Shown one piece after another: positions 27,476-36,546 of a DNA stretch of 64,000 nucleotides (positions within the stretch are counted from its first letter, which is position 1; each line of letters opens with the position of its first letter). Origin of the DNA: Roseiarcus sp963753135 (GTDB taxonomy: Bacteria > Pseudomonadota > Alphaproteobacteria > Rhizobiales > Beijerinckiaceae); assembly GCA_963753135.1 (NCBI GenBank), contig CAVWBA010000015.1, forward strand, positions 62,001-126,000, written 5' to 3'. The position numbers were made by a program, and so were the translations under genes. The notes beneath the pieces were generated by a model, which had not been told where the DNA came from, did no database searches, and saw only the letters and a program-made list of their open reading frames with translations.

Positions 27476-28477
27476 GAGCAGAATCCGATCACGCTGCATC
27501 GTAGCCTGCGGCGGCGAAGAGGTTTTGGATTTCCTGCGGGGTGATGAGATCGATGAGTTGGCCGATGGCGCTCCAGAGGCCTTCGACGGTCCGCTCGGCG
27601 GCCTTTCGCAGAAGCGCCTTGAGTTTGGCGAAGGCATTTTCGATGGGATTGAAATCGGGACTGTAGGGCGGGAGGTAGAGAAGGCTTGCGCCCACGGCTT
27701 CGATCAGCTGACGCACTTTCGACCCTTTGTGGCCGGGCAGATTGTCCATGATGACGACGTCGCCCTGGCGCAGTTCCGGGACGAGGACCTTGTCGACGTA
27801 AGTCTCGAAAGCGAGACGGTCGACGGCTCCGTCGATGACAAACGGCGCGATGAAGCCGCGCAGCGTCAAGGCTCCAATGAAGGTCGTGGTTTTCCAATGT
27901 CCGTACGGAACGCCGACCCGCAGGCGTTGACCGCGCGGAGCGCGACCGTGACGGCGCGCCATGTTGGTGGAGGCCCAGGTCTCGTCGATGAAGATCAGGC
28001 GCTCGGGGTCGAGATCGAGTTGCCCTTCGAACCAGGCCTCGCGCTGCTCCGCGACGTCGGGGCGGCTTTGCTCGGAAGCGTGCGCGGTCTTTTTTTGCGC
28101 GTGATGGCGTGACGAGCGAAGAAGCGCTGGATCGTGCCGAAGCCGAAGCTGAGCCCTTGTGCGGCAAGCGTGCGGCGCACTTCCTCTATGGTCGCGTCGC
28201 CGTCGGGTCCAAGCGCCGAAAGAACGGCTTCGCCGCAGGCTTCGATGCGCTTCGACCGGCGGTCGCCGCCAAGCGCCTTGGGACGCGCGTCCCCCTGCTC
28301 GCGTTCACGCGCGCGCCAGCGGCTCACGCTGGCGGCGCTGACGCCAAACCGTTCGGCGGCCTGGCGATGCGTCGCCCCGGCCTGAACCGCCGCCAAAACC
28401 CGAACCCGAAGATCAAGAGACAGCGCCTTTGACATGCCCGCCGGCCTCCGATCCGGCAGACAGCCTGAATCAGAACT
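27476..28477 (-). mobile_element. IS630-family insertion sequence
   Basis: About 1.0 kb, the normal size for the family, and carries one two-frame transposase. IS630 elements insert at TA; TA is present at 27474-27475 and 28478-28479, flanking weakly similar inverted ends (left GAGCAGAATCCGATC, right GTTCTGATTCAGGC). The exact ends are tentative because the inverted repeats are imperfect. Confidence 0.6.
27489..28435 (-). CDS. IS630-family transposase in two overlapping frames
   Basis: The first frame (28435 to 27995) gives the helix-turn-helix half: LSLDLRVRVLAAVQAGATHR, FGVSAASVSRWRARERE, and FGFGTIQRFFARHAITRKK. The second frame gives the DDE catalytic half: LIFIDETWASTNMARRHGRA (first Asp), VIMDNLPGHKGSKVRQLIEA (second Asp) and YSPDFNPIENAFAKLKALLR (Glu). 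The halves join by a -1 shift at a run of seven A (coding strand CGC-AAAAAAA-GACC) near 28091, giving KKKTAHASEQSRPDVAEQRE. IS630 elements often use programmed frameshifting at such runs, so this may be a natural, active arrangement, unlike the other breaks in the window. Confidence 0.85.
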
Positions 28478-28607
28478 TACCCGATTCGGGAATCCCCTCC
28501 CGATTCTCTCAGCTCCGGTGCCGCTCTAAGGTAACACACATTCTGCTTTTCGAAAAGCAAATACAGAGTTTCCGTCAGCCCGTTCGTCATGGCGTCTGGG
28601 CGCGCCT

Positions 28608-29102
28608 CTAAAGCCGAGCGGCGAGCGCCGCATAGACCGCCAGCACTGCGCTGGCCAAAACATTCCATCCCGCAAGCGACAGCCCGGCGATCCGCAGCTG
28701 GACTTCGTCGCAGCGCACGACCTTCACCGAATCCAGCGATTTCACCAGGTCGTTGACGTCGAGCGACCCCGGTCCGCCGGTGCATGCGGTCGGTCCCTGC
28801 CACCAATGGTATTCGACCCCGACGTGATAGGCGGCGAGCCCGGCGTTGGCGGCGAAGATCAAGGCCAGAAGCGCGAGGCCGGCTCGCGCCAGACCATGCG
28901 CTGAGCGGCTCGCCAGCGCGGTTAGAGCCGCGATCGGAACGGCGGCGTAGAAGGCGTAGCGCTGCGTGAGGCAGAGCTCGCAGGGGGCATAGCCGAAGAC
29001 CTGAAAGATCCACACCGCCGCGAGGATGGCGACCGAGGCGGCGGCGATCCAAAGCGCCCTCACGCCTTGCGAGGGCGCCAGCACGATCTCGGCGGGCGTC
29101 AT
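28608..29102 (-). CDS. dsbB: Disulfide bond formation protein B
   Basis: DsbB reoxidises DsbA in the periplasm and passes electrons to quinone. The 164-residue product has four hydrophobic helices, the first periplasmic redox pair CELC after FQVFGYAP, and the second-loop cysteines in PTACTGGPG and VVRCDEVQ. ATG 29102 overlaps the yqaA stop codon by one base (TGATG), so the two genes are translationally coupled. The IS630 element sits about 130 bp downstream without damaging the gene. No dsbA is in the window. Confidence 0.85.
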   Translation of the reverse strand: MTPAEIVLAPSQGVRALWIAAASVAILAAVWIFQVFGYAPCELCLTQRYAFYAAVPIAALTALASRSAHGLARAGLALLALIFAANAGLAAYHVGVEYHWWQGPTACTGGPGSLDVNDLVKSLDSVKVVRCDEVQLRIAGLSLAGWNVLASAVLAVYAALAARL

Positions 29103-29683
29103 CAAAACACTCTGATCGCGATCACAAATCCGGCGACGACGAGGGCGACGAATGCGCCCAGAACTGCGGCGAAATTACGCTCCATCGCCGTTCGCAGCGG
29201 TTCGCCGAACCAGTGGAGCGCGCCCGCGACAAGAAAGAACCTTAGCCCCCGCGTCACGACCGACAAGGCGACGAACAGCGCAAAATTATAGCCGAGCAAG
29301 CCGCTCGTGATCGTCACCAGCTTATAAGGGATCGGGGTTACGCCCTTGACGAGGATCACCAGCCAGCCCCATCGGGCGTAGGTCTCTTTCAGCGCGTCCA
29401 TCTTTGCGCCATAGCCGTAGAGATTGATGAGCCACTGCCCGACGGTGTTGTAGAGCAAGGCGCCGATGGCGTAGCCGAGCATGCCGCCGATCACCGAAGC
29501 GATGGTCGCGATGAGCGCGTAGCGCCAGGCGCGCTTCGGATTGGCGAGCGCCATCGGGGCGAGCAGCACGTCGGGCGGGATAGGGAAGAACGAGCTTTCC
29601 GCGAAGGCGACGGCGGCCAAAGCGCGCTCTGCATACGGGCCCTCGGCGAGCGATCGGACGCGGGAGTAGAGCGAACTGTTCAT
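29102..29683 (-). CDS. YqaA/DedA-family membrane protein
   Basis: A 193-residue SNARE-associated/DedA-type protein of the YqaA group. Typical motifs: AAVAFAESSFFPIPPDVLLAP near the start, the glycine-rich helix IASVIGGMLGYAIGALLY, and VILVKGVTPIPYKLVTITSG in the second half, with several membrane helices. DedA-type proteins are linked to membrane lipid flipping and envelope integrity; YqaA itself is uncharacterised. Upstream of dsbB in the same operon. Confidence 0.85.
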   Translation of the reverse strand: MNSSLYSRVRSLAEGPYAERALAAVAFAESSFFPIPPDVLLAPMALANPKRAWRYALIATIASVIGGMLGYAIGALLYNTVGQWLINLYGYGAKMDALKETYARWGWLVILVKGVTPIPYKLVTITSGLLGYNFALFVALSVVTRGLRFFLVAGALHWFGEPLRTAMERNFAAVLGAFVALVVAGFVIAIRVF

Positions 29684-29818
29684 ACAGGTCCTTCGCAGTG
29701 CAGCGGCCTTTTACGCGCTTGCGGCGCCACCGTCCACGCATGGGGCTTCCGCGAAGGTTGAGCGCATTGACCCTACGCGGCCCCGCGTTCTATATCGGCG
29801 CCGTCCGTCTCGTCGCGG

Positions 29819-29903
29819 GCCCCTATGGCGGAACTGGTAGACGCGTCCGACTCAAAATCGGATTCCGCAAGGAGTGCTGGTTCGATTCCGGCTAGGGGCA
29901 CCA
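29819..29903 (+). tRNA. tRNA-Leu (anticodon CAA)
   Basis: An 85-nt class II tRNA with CCA encoded. The acceptor stem pairs GCCCCTA with TAGGGGC. The anticodon stem TCCGA/TCGGA encloses loop CTCAAAA, so the anticodon is CAA, reading UUG. A long variable arm precedes the T arm containing GGTTCGATTCC. The 1.8 kb after it is accessory-looking DNA, but I see no integrase and no repeated copy of the tRNA end. Confidence 0.95.
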
Positions 29904-30295
29904 AGCAGAGTCAAATTATCAATGAATTGCAGATAGATAGCATTCTTATTTCGAATCAGTCCCACATCCGGTCCCACACGCCGAAAGCTTTAGGCAGTCT
30001 CGAGCTGAGCCCGTGATCCCCTCGCGATCTCTTCAACCGCCGAGGATCGGCCTCCTGCTCAACCCGCTTCCCCTTGCGGGTCTCGAGGCGCCCGCGAGGC
30101 GGGAAACCATCGTTCTCCCCCCGCCTTTGAGGAAGAATCGCCTCTTGTGCACTGGCTCCGCCAACTTCAGCCGGTCAGGCGAGACGCGCCAAGACAACGA
30201 CCTCGTGGCGCTCAGAGGCGCGTCGGTTTGCGCTGGCTTTGACGCCAAGTTCGAGCAGGCGTGGGATAGGAGGTAGCCTTGCGGGCTGGAGGCGC
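29904..30295. other. Intergenic region after tRNA-Leu
   Basis: About 390 bp in which I find no supported gene, terminator or repeat. Codon composition of the open stretches does not look coding. Confidence 0.4.
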
Positions 30296-30682
30296 TCAAG
30301 CGCCGCCGCAACTGTGTTCAGAGTCAGGAAGTGTCCACGAGTCGAGAGTGCGCAAGTTTGTTGTTGTGTAAAATTTTCCTCGATCGTCTCCCGCCGGACA
30401 ATGGCTGGGTATGAACACGAGGCAAATGAGGACGTGGTCACCTCTCTTGGAGTTCACGATCGCCGGAACTCTTTCGTAACTCACCTGGCTCCCTCCGTTC
30501 TGATAGAAGACGGAAGTACCCGAGCTAAAGTTAGTATCGCCCTCAAGGCGACCGCCAATGAGCGTAATGACGCTCCCGCCGCAGGCTAAAATGCGAGTGG
30601 GAAGGGAATCATGAGGCGTCACCTCGGCCTGTGCCGTTGCCGCACCTAGCAAAAGAACGGCAGCTGCCGAGAATTTTCGCAT
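30296..30682 (-). CDS. Small exported hypothetical protein
   Basis: A 128-residue product with a clear signal peptide (MRKFSAAAVLLLGAATAQA, AxA cleavage). The mature part is about 108 residues with four cysteines (ILACGG, LICLVF, SHCPAG, HSCGG), suggesting two disulfides in the periplasm. I recognise no family. Its start lies just before the end of the next upstream minus-strand gene (30698-30916), so the two may form an operon. Confidence 0.55.
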   Translation of the reverse strand: MRKFSAAAVLLLGAATAQAEVTPHDSLPTRILACGGSVITLIGGRLEGDTNFSSGTSVFYQNGGSQVSYERVPAIVNSKRGDHVLICLVFIPSHCPAGDDRGKFYTTTNLRTLDSWTLPDSEHSCGGA

Positions 30683-30697
30683 TGCGGGTCCGCCTGT

Positions 30698-30916
30698 TCA
30701 ACCGAACAAGGCGTCGAGCACGGATGAGCGTGTGCCCGACCTGCGAGCTATCGTCGCCGCCACGACGCTCCAATCCCTTGCTAAGGAATCGCTGCTTGCC
30801 TCACTAGCGCGGCGGCACGCTTCAGCGTGCGCCTCACCGCCATAATCGGACATGAGCGCTTCCGTTTCGGAGGAAATCGCGAGCCGCAGCTCATGTGGTC
30901 GTTGGTGATAAGACAT
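30698..30916 (-). CDS. Small conserved-looking protein of 72 residues
   Basis: Start ATG 30916 is preceded by CAGGAG at good spacing. The product has an acidic, alanine-rich middle (LMSDYGGEAHAEACRRASEA) and a basic end (WSVVAATIARRSGTRSSVLD). The same end occurs, slightly diverged, as a duplicated fragment at 15.0 kb, showing that this gene belongs to a small family in the genome. Function unknown. Confidence 0.55.
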   Translation of the reverse strand: MSYHQRPHELRLAISSETEALMSDYGGEAHAEACRRASEASSDSLARDWSVVAATIARRSGTRSSVLDALFG

Positions 30917-31737
30917 CTTGGAAACTCCTGGGCCGCCCGGCCCCTGTTCATGCTCTGCAAGTTGAGCACAACGCCTCGCGTGGCGCCGTGACCGCTATCA
31001 CAGCTCGCAAACAGAAAGAGCGGTATGATGTTCGCGGGTGAGGCAGCGCCCTGGGGCCCTCAGAAGGCCGGCCATGCCTCGGCTGACCTTGGCTTCGGCG
31101 GTCGCAACATGCGCGTGTCTTATGAGGAGAGCTCGTCCCAACGGCTCATCGCCATCGCCGACTACGCAACCATTTGAGCGAAGATCAAGCGACCTTCGCC
31201 CGGACCTCCACATCTATGTTGGATATACGGCTCCCGCCGGTATGATACTCGTCGCCCGATCCGTAAGGGTAATGGCCTATAATGATAGTGTTTATCCTCG
31301 AACTATTTGGCGGCGTCTGCGCCTTTTCAACAATTGCCTTTATCGGCTTAGCTTCCGTGAGCAAGTTGAGGCCGGATTTGGACGAGGAGGTTGGCGTTGA
31401 TCTGGAAATACTCCGTCTGACGGAAGACCACCTCATTAGGCAACGGGGCGCCGTTCTCGATCTAGATGGTGCGATTGAGGCCGTCGATCGTTCCGGATCG
31501 CCAAGTCGAGGGCCTGAGAAAATGAGGAATGTCGCGCCTAAGGAGGCCAAATCTACTTTACGCGCGGCGTGGGGTAGCTTGATAATACGATCACGTCCGA
31601 ACCGCTGGAAGGCCCTGAGGCAATGACCGTCCAGTCGTTAATCTTCGCCCCATTCGGCGATTTCAGCCTGAGCTCACGGGCGGCAGGCTTCGCGCGCCGC
31701 ATCGCTCGCCCCACAATGGCCCGGCCGACCGGTCCTA
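30917..31737. other. Long intergenic region with no clear gene
   Basis: About 820 bp, visibly less GC-rich than its neighbours around 31.25-31.55 kb. An open stretch at 31282-31626 (+) begins with a hydrophobic helix (MIVFILELFGGVCAFSTIAF) but has no ribosome binding site and decays into non-coding-looking sequence, so it could be a gene relic. Confidence 0.35.
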
Positions 31738-32253
31738 TCAGCGAAGAAAATCGGCGCACTTCGGGATGTCGTTCGCCCCGACACCCCAAGGTTCAATCGG
31801 AACGCTTGAGGTGGAATTCTTTGGCGAGCCTTCGATGAGCTTATCGCTATAGGTCATATACACAAGTATATTCCGCTTTGTATCGCAACCCCGGACGATC
31901 TGCATCTTCTTGAAGAAAAGCGACCGCCTTTCGCTGAACACCACATCGCCCTGAGAGAACTTGTCCTTGAACTTGATGGGGCCGTACTGACGACAGGCGA
32001 GGGAAATGTCGGACGTCTGTTCGGCGAGGCCCAGGGCTCCTGAAAGGCCTCCTTTCTCCGGAACCGTGTAGTGACAGGCGATTCCTTGGACGATCGGGTC
32101 GTCAATGCCATAGACCGCGAGTTTGTCGTTCGGCGTCAGCAGTTTGAATGTCGTCGATTCGCGAAAGATCAGGTCGGGGTCCTGGGAATCGGCCTGCGCG
32201 GGCGACATAACCACGAATGCGGCAAGAAGGGCGGCCGGGCGCAACATCGTCAT
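31738..32253 (-). CDS. creA: CreA-family periplasmic protein
   Basis: A 171-residue exported protein (signal peptide TMLRPAALLAAFVVMSPAQA). The CreA family signature is clear: FKLLTPNDKLAVYGIDDP, QGIACHYTVPEKGGLSGALG, LAEQTSDISLACRQYGPIKF, FFKKMQIVRGCDTKRN and VYMTYSDKLIEGSPKNSTSS. The role of CreA is unknown. The start at 32253 begins the signal peptide; the frame is open for 39 further codons upstream but these look unlike a protein. A second ATG at 32247 is equally plausible. Confidence 0.88.
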   Translation of the reverse strand: MTMLRPAALLAAFVVMSPAQADSQDPDLIFRESTTFKLLTPNDKLAVYGIDDPIVQGIACHYTVPEKGGLSGALGLAEQTSDISLACRQYGPIKFKDKFSQGDVVFSERRSLFFKKMQIVRGCDTKRNILVYMTYSDKLIEGSPKNSTSSVPIEPWGVGANDIPKCADFLR

Positions 32254-32385
32254 GATCAGTTTGCTCGCTGTCGTTTGAATGGCACGAGAGATAAGGGCCT
32301 TTCGTGGTCCCGCCAATGACGACGCGGCCTCTATTGTCAATTTCGTTCGACGGCTCGCCGTTTCTCGCAAGCGCGCGCAACACCG

Positions 32386-33075
32386 CTAGCGGGGCAGGCA
32401 ATTGAGCAAATCGGACCGTCCACGCGCCTTTGCTTCGAGGCTGGCGGCGAGGCGGCGCTGGAGCGGCGTGGGGTGGGCGGGATTGCGTTCAATCGGGTTT
32501 GGCAGCGAAGTCGCCAGGAGCGCGGCCTCGTGGGGATTGAGCTGACTTGCGCTTTTATGGAAATAGCGCTCAGCCGCAGCCTCGATCCCGTAGAGCCCCT
32601 CGCCCCATTCGGCGATGTTGAGATAAATCTCGAGGGTGCGCGCCTTCGGCCAGGCCTTGCCCAGGACGAGCGCCATGGGGATCTCAATCCCCTTGCGGAT
32701 GACGGACCGGCCGGGCCACAAAAACAGGTTCTTCGCGGTCTGCATGGTGATGGTCGAGGCGCCTCGGCTCGGCCCATGTTTGCCGGCGCCGCTCAGAACC
32801 TCGCGCAGCGCGCCCCAATCGACGCCGTCATTGTCGCAGAAGCCCGCGTCTTCGGATGCGATCACCGTTGCGAGCGCGGTCGGCGCGATCGTCTTCAGCG
32901 GCGCATAAACGCGCTGATAGCCCTTGCCTTCGATCGTGCGCTCAAGCATCAGCGTCGAAACAGGGCGCGCGCCGGCGTAAAGGACGACGAGGCTGACGAA
33001 GAGCGCGAGGAGCGCAAGCCCCGCCCAGACGATTCCGCGCGCGAGGAGACGGATGGGAGAGCGCCGCCGGGCCAC
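32386..33075 (-). CDS. mtgA: Monofunctional biosynthetic peptidoglycan transglycosylase
   Basis: Polymerises lipid II into glycan strands without transpeptidase activity. The 229-residue product has one N-terminal membrane anchor (LLARGIVWAGLALLALFVSL) and the GT51 domain: catalytic Glu in VIASEDAGFCDNDGVDW, GASTITMQTAKNLFLWPGRS, RKGIEIPMALVLGKAWPKAR, and IYLNIAEWGEGLYGIEAAAE. Length is normal for MtgA. Confidence 0.93.
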   Translation of the reverse strand: MARRRSPIRLLARGIVWAGLALLALFVSLVVLYAGARPVSTLMLERTIEGKGYQRVYAPLKTIAPTALATVIASEDAGFCDNDGVDWGALREVLSGAGKHGPSRGASTITMQTAKNLFLWPGRSVIRKGIEIPMALVLGKAWPKARTLEIYLNIAEWGEGLYGIEAAAERYFHKSASQLNPHEAALLATSLPNPIERNPAHPTPLQRRLAASLEAKARGRSDLLNCLPR

Positions 33076-33147
33076 TCGTCAGCCTTGGCCCAAGTCTGCG
33101 GATCGGGCAAGCGACCGCTACTCGCCGACCCAGGGTGGCAAACGAGC

Positions 33148-34946
33148 TCAGTTCGTCGCCGCCAATGGTGATTTCTCCGGAACGCCAGCCTTGCGAAGCC
33201 CTTCGAGGATGCGCTCGCGCTGCTTGAGGTACGTTGGGTTGTCGCTCTCCGCCATGCTCAGGAAACGCGCGATCGAGTAGTTCGGCGCAAGCGCGCGGCC
33301 AGCTTCGACCTCGGCCCGCGCCTCATCGAGACGACCGAGATGCGCGAGCGCGGCGGCCATATAGAAATGGCTCAGCGGATAGTTGCGGCTGGCGTCGACC
33401 GAGCGACGAAAGAGCGCGGCGGCTTCCTCGTCGGCTCCGAGGTGGAGTTTGGCGAGGCCCCGGATATGGGTCCACATGAAGCCAACCGCGTCGCCGGGCG
33501 ATAACCGGAACGCCTCGTTGACGTGGTCCTCCGCCTCTTCGGCCCGGCCCATGGTTATTTTCGCTTGCCCGATCCATGCATGAGCGGCGCCGAGATTTCG
33601 GTTGAGCCTCAAGGCCTGCTCCAATTCGCCGATCGCTCGCGAAGCGCGGTTCGTCTGGATCTGGATGAAGCCCAGCCAGAGATGCGCCCAATAGTTGCGC
33701 GGCGCGATCGAGACGCCCTTGATCAACAGCGCCTCGGCGGCGGCCAGGCGCTCGGCCCGATGGTCGGTGGTGTAGATCGCCCCAACCAGCACGTCGGCCC
33801 GCGCGGCGCCGACAAGAGCGTCAACGTTGGTTGGATCGAGCGCCACGGCGCGTTCGAAAATTTCCCGGGCGCGCTCGATGTTGGCGGGCCCGCCTTTGTT
33901 GAACCACTGAACCCCTTGGAAATAGAGATCCATGGAATCCGGGTTTTCCTCACTTTCGGCGCGCCGCGCTTCGGCGGCGATCAGCTCCGGCCGAAGCTGA
34001 TTGGCGAGCTGAGAAACAATTTCATCCTGCATGTCGAACGGGTCGGCCATCGCCTTGTCGAACCGATCCGCCCATAGGTGGTTTCCGGTGATGGCGTCGA
34101 TGAGCTGGACATTGACGCGCATTCGGTCGCCCCGCGCTGAATGCTTCCCTCGAGGACGTAGCGCACGTTGAGGTCGCGGCCGATCTGCTTGGCGTCGACC
34201 GACTTGCCTTTGTACGTGGAGGCCGTGTTGCGTGAGACCACAACCGCATTGTTGATGCGCGAAAGGTCGGTCGTCAGGCTCTCCGTCACGCCGTCGACAA
34301 ACATCTCGTGCTCGAGATCCACGCCGAGGCTTGTGAACGGCAGCACCACGATCGACAGGCGTGGCGGCGCAGGTTTCTCGGCTGCGACGGCGGCGCCGGG
34401 CGCAACGCTGATTTGAGCCGCAGGACCAATCTCGAGCGAATAGACGCGGATCGGTTCGGCGATGTTCTTGAGCTCGGTTTGGCCAAGGTCGTTGACCATC
34501 AGATCGAGGCGCCCCTTGACCTGCCGGTAAGCGTCCTCCGACAGGGCAATCGCTCCGGGCTTGGCGATGCCTTCAAGACGCGCGGCGATGTTGACGCCGT
34601 CGCCCATGAGATCGCCATCGCTCTCTTCGACGACGTCGCCGAGATGAATGCCGACACGGAACTCGATGCGACGCTCGGGCGGCAGGCCGGCGTTGCGCTC
34701 CAGGAGCCCATGCTGCATCTCGATCGCGCAACGCACGGCGTCCACCACGCTGCGAAATTCAACGATGAAGCCGTCGCCGGTGCCCTTGACCACGCGCCCG
34801 CGATGCACGGAGATGGTCGGCTCGATCAGGTCGCTCCTTAGCGTGCGCAAACGCGCCAAAATCCGATCCTCGTCGGCGCCCGCCAGCCGCGAGTAGCCGA
34901 CGATGTCGGTCACGAGAATTGCCGCCAGCTTGCGCGCCTCAGTCAT
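33148..34946 (-). CDS. Adenylate/guanylate cyclase with TPR repeats, frame broken once
   Basis: About 600 residues once repaired: an N-terminal class III cyclase domain (LVTDIVGYSRLAGADEDRIL, VKGTGDGFIVEF, GDGVNIAARLEGIAKPG), a linker with IAEPIRVYSLE, then the FlgO-like segment FVDGVTESLTTDLSRI and VRYVLEGSIQRG, then C-terminal TPRs (IERAREIFERAVALDPTNVD, AIGELEQALRLNRNLGAAHA). This layout is common in Rhizobiales. The frame breaks near 34134, where the coding strand GCGGGGCGACC lacks one G; five G give IQRGGDRMRVNVQLID. Catalytic residues look present, but the cyclase domain of this subgroup may be regulatory. Confidence 0.85.
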
Positions 34947-35184
34947 GGGATTGGACTCTCCGCCGCTTCGCGGCTCTATATAGGGTCGCGGCCGGGACTA
35001 TCCAGGATTTGCGCGTTGGAGAAGCTGGCGCTAGGACGGTCCGCTCAACGTCGCCGCTCAACATTTCGCTCAGGGCGCGAACTTGCCGTCCCACAATGGG
35101 CGAAGCGTGCGCGTTGACATCGCATCGCGCACTTAACGCGCGACGCGGAAGACAAGATCGCTCCGAACCTTGAGAAGGCGCCCA

Positions 35185-35964
35185 ATGACCGCATCCCGTC
35201 TTGTTATTCCCGATCTCGCCGGCAAAGCTGTTTTGATTACCGGCGGCTCGACCGGCATTGGCGCGGCCGTCGCGCGCGGCTTCGCGGAGCAGGGGTCGCG
35301 CGTCGCCATCGGCTACCATTCGAGCGCGGAGAAAGCTCACGCGCTTGTGAGCGAGATCAAGGCCGCAGGCGGCGAGGCGATCGCGGTGAAGGGCGACGTC
35401 TCCGATCCAAAAGCCTGCGCTGAAATCGTCGCCGAAACGACGAGCCGATTCGGCCGTCTCGACGGCCTCATCAACAATGCGGGCCTGATGCTCGGGCGGG
35501 TGCATTCGCTCGAGGCGAGCGACGAGCACGTCCAGGCTGTGATCGATCTCAACTCGCGTTCGGTCATTTGGGTGACGCGCGCGGCGAGGCCCTGGCTCGA
35601 GCGCCAGGGCGGCTTTATCATCAATACGACCTCAATCGCGGCGCGAAACGGCGGCGCCGGCGGCGCAATCCTCTACGCCGCCGCCAAGGGCTTCGTGTCG
35701 ACGATCACCAAGGGCAACGCAAAGGAGTTGATCGACAAAAAGATTCGCGTCAACGGCGTCGCGCCCGGTGTCATAACGACGCCATTTCACGAGCGCTATA
35801 CGACTCCCGAGGGGTTGGAGGCCATTCGCAAAACGATTCCGATAGGGCGACTAGGGACCGCGGAGGACTGCGTCGGCGCTTACCTGTTCCTCGCCTCCGA
35901 GGCGCTCAGCGCCTATATCGTTGGGCAGATTATCGAGGTCAATGGCGGCCAGCTCATGCCGTGA
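35185..35964 (+). CDS. Short-chain dehydrogenase/reductase
   Basis: A 259-residue classical SDR. Cofactor motif TGGSTGIGAAVARGFAEQG, NNAG at GLINNAGLML, catalytic Ser in INTTSIAARNG and Tyr-x3-Lys in ILYAAAKGFVSTI, and the C-terminal GQIIEVNGGQLM. Substrate cannot be told; it resembles 3-oxoacyl-ACP/sugar-type reductases. ATG 35185 follows GAGAAGG. A double-hairpin repeat begins 8 bp after its stop. Confidence 0.88.
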   Translation: MTASRLVIPDLAGKAVLITGGSTGIGAAVARGFAEQGSRVAIGYHSSAEKAHALVSEIKAAGGEAIAVKGDVSDPKACAEIVAETTSRFGRLDGLINNAGLMLGRVHSLEASDEHVQAVIDLNSRSVIWVTRAARPWLERQGGFIINTTSIAARNGGAGGAILYAAAKGFVSTITKGNAKELIDKKIRVNGVAPGVITTPFHERYTTPEGLEAIRKTIPIGRLGTAEDCVGAYLFLASEALSAYIVGQIIEVNGGQLMP

Positions 35965-35972
35965 GGCGGTGC

Positions 35973-36020
35973 GTAGACGCGATCGCTGATCGCGTCAGCC
36001 GCGACCAGCGGTCGCGGCTA
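35973..36020. repeat. Double-hairpin intergenic repeat, copy 1
   Basis: Two adjacent perfect hairpins with 3-nt loops: GACGCGATC-GCT-GATCGCGTC (35976-35996) and GCCGCGACC-AGC-GGTCGCGGC (35998-36018), followed by TAAAATC. A diverged copy lies after parB at 48297-48350. No T run follows, so this is a REP-like element rather than a standard terminator, though it may protect or end transcripts. Confidence 0.7.
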
Positions 36021-36032
36021 AAATCGTGGCGG

Positions 36033-36308
36033 CTAGTGCCGATATTGCTGGATGCGGGTCGTCCGGAGTCCGGCCAAACCGTGACTGTCGATCGAGACTT
36101 GCCAGCTCAGGAATTCATCGACAGTCAGCGTGTAACGCGAACATGCGTCTTCCAGCGACAACAATCCGCCGCGAACCGCAGCGACCACTTCGGCCTTGCG
36201 GCGAATGACCCAGCGCCGGGTGCTGGGCGGCGGCAGGTCGGCGATTGTTAGCGGACTGCCGTCCGGACCGATGACGTATTTTACTCTCGGTCGCAGCGTT
36301 TCACTCAT
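36033..36308 (-). CDS. sciP: CtrA inhibitor SciP (DUF1153)
   Basis: A 91-residue helix-turn-helix protein of the SciP family, which in Caulobacter binds CtrA and blocks CtrA-activated transcription. Conserved segments: RVKYVIGPDGSPLTIADLPP, TRRWVIRRKAEVVAAVRGG, LLSLEDACSRYTLTVDEFLS and HGLAGLRTTRIQQYR. ATG 36308 gives the family length; the frame stays open for 14 codons upstream across a palindrome. A near-match CtrA box lies 56 bp upstream. Confidence 0.92.
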   Translation of the reverse strand: MSETLRPRVKYVIGPDGSPLTIADLPPPSTRRWVIRRKAEVVAAVRGGLLSLEDACSRYTLTVDEFLSWQVSIDSHGLAGLRTTRIQQYRH

Positions 36309-36329
36309 TGGACTCTCACTCAGACGCAT

Positions 36330-36348
36330 GTCACACAACTTGTGTGAC
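36330..36348. promoter_or_regulatory. Perfect 19-bp palindrome upstream of sciP
   Basis: GTCACACAA-C-TTGTGTGAC, nine-base arms around one base, 22 bp before the sciP start codon. The position suits an operator or a 5' leader hairpin. The binding protein is unknown. Confidence 0.55.
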
Positions 36349-36363
36349 AATAGACGAAGCGAT

Positions 36364-36378
36364 TTAAGATTTGCCTAA
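36364..36378 (-). promoter_or_regulatory. Near-consensus CtrA box upstream of sciP
   Basis: On the minus strand TTAG-GCAAATC-TTAA, one mismatch from TTAA-N7-TTAA. sciP is CtrA-dependent in Caulobacter, so the match is meaningful but weak alone. Confidence 0.4.
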
Positions 36379-36546
36379 GCCACCACTGCAAAAATATACC
36401 GATGCATAACTAGAATTGTGTGGGGATCTGCAAAGGAGCGGGACGACCCTCGCTCGCGAAGTCGATAAAGATCGAAAGATGCCGCCAACTTTCAACCGCG
36501 GTTTGCGTTTAGCGGTTTCCAAATCCACGATGACGGAGCGCGGGAA

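Noticed and set aside
30698..30916. A toxin-antitoxin pair formed by the 72-residue gene and the exported gene beside it
   Set aside because: The neighbour has a signal peptide and disulfide-type cysteines, which does not fit a cytoplasmic toxin or antitoxin; no known family matches.
31282..31626. A 114-codon open frame beginning with a hydrophobic helix
   Set aside because: No ribosome binding site, and the second half looks non-coding. It may be a relic, but this cannot be supported.
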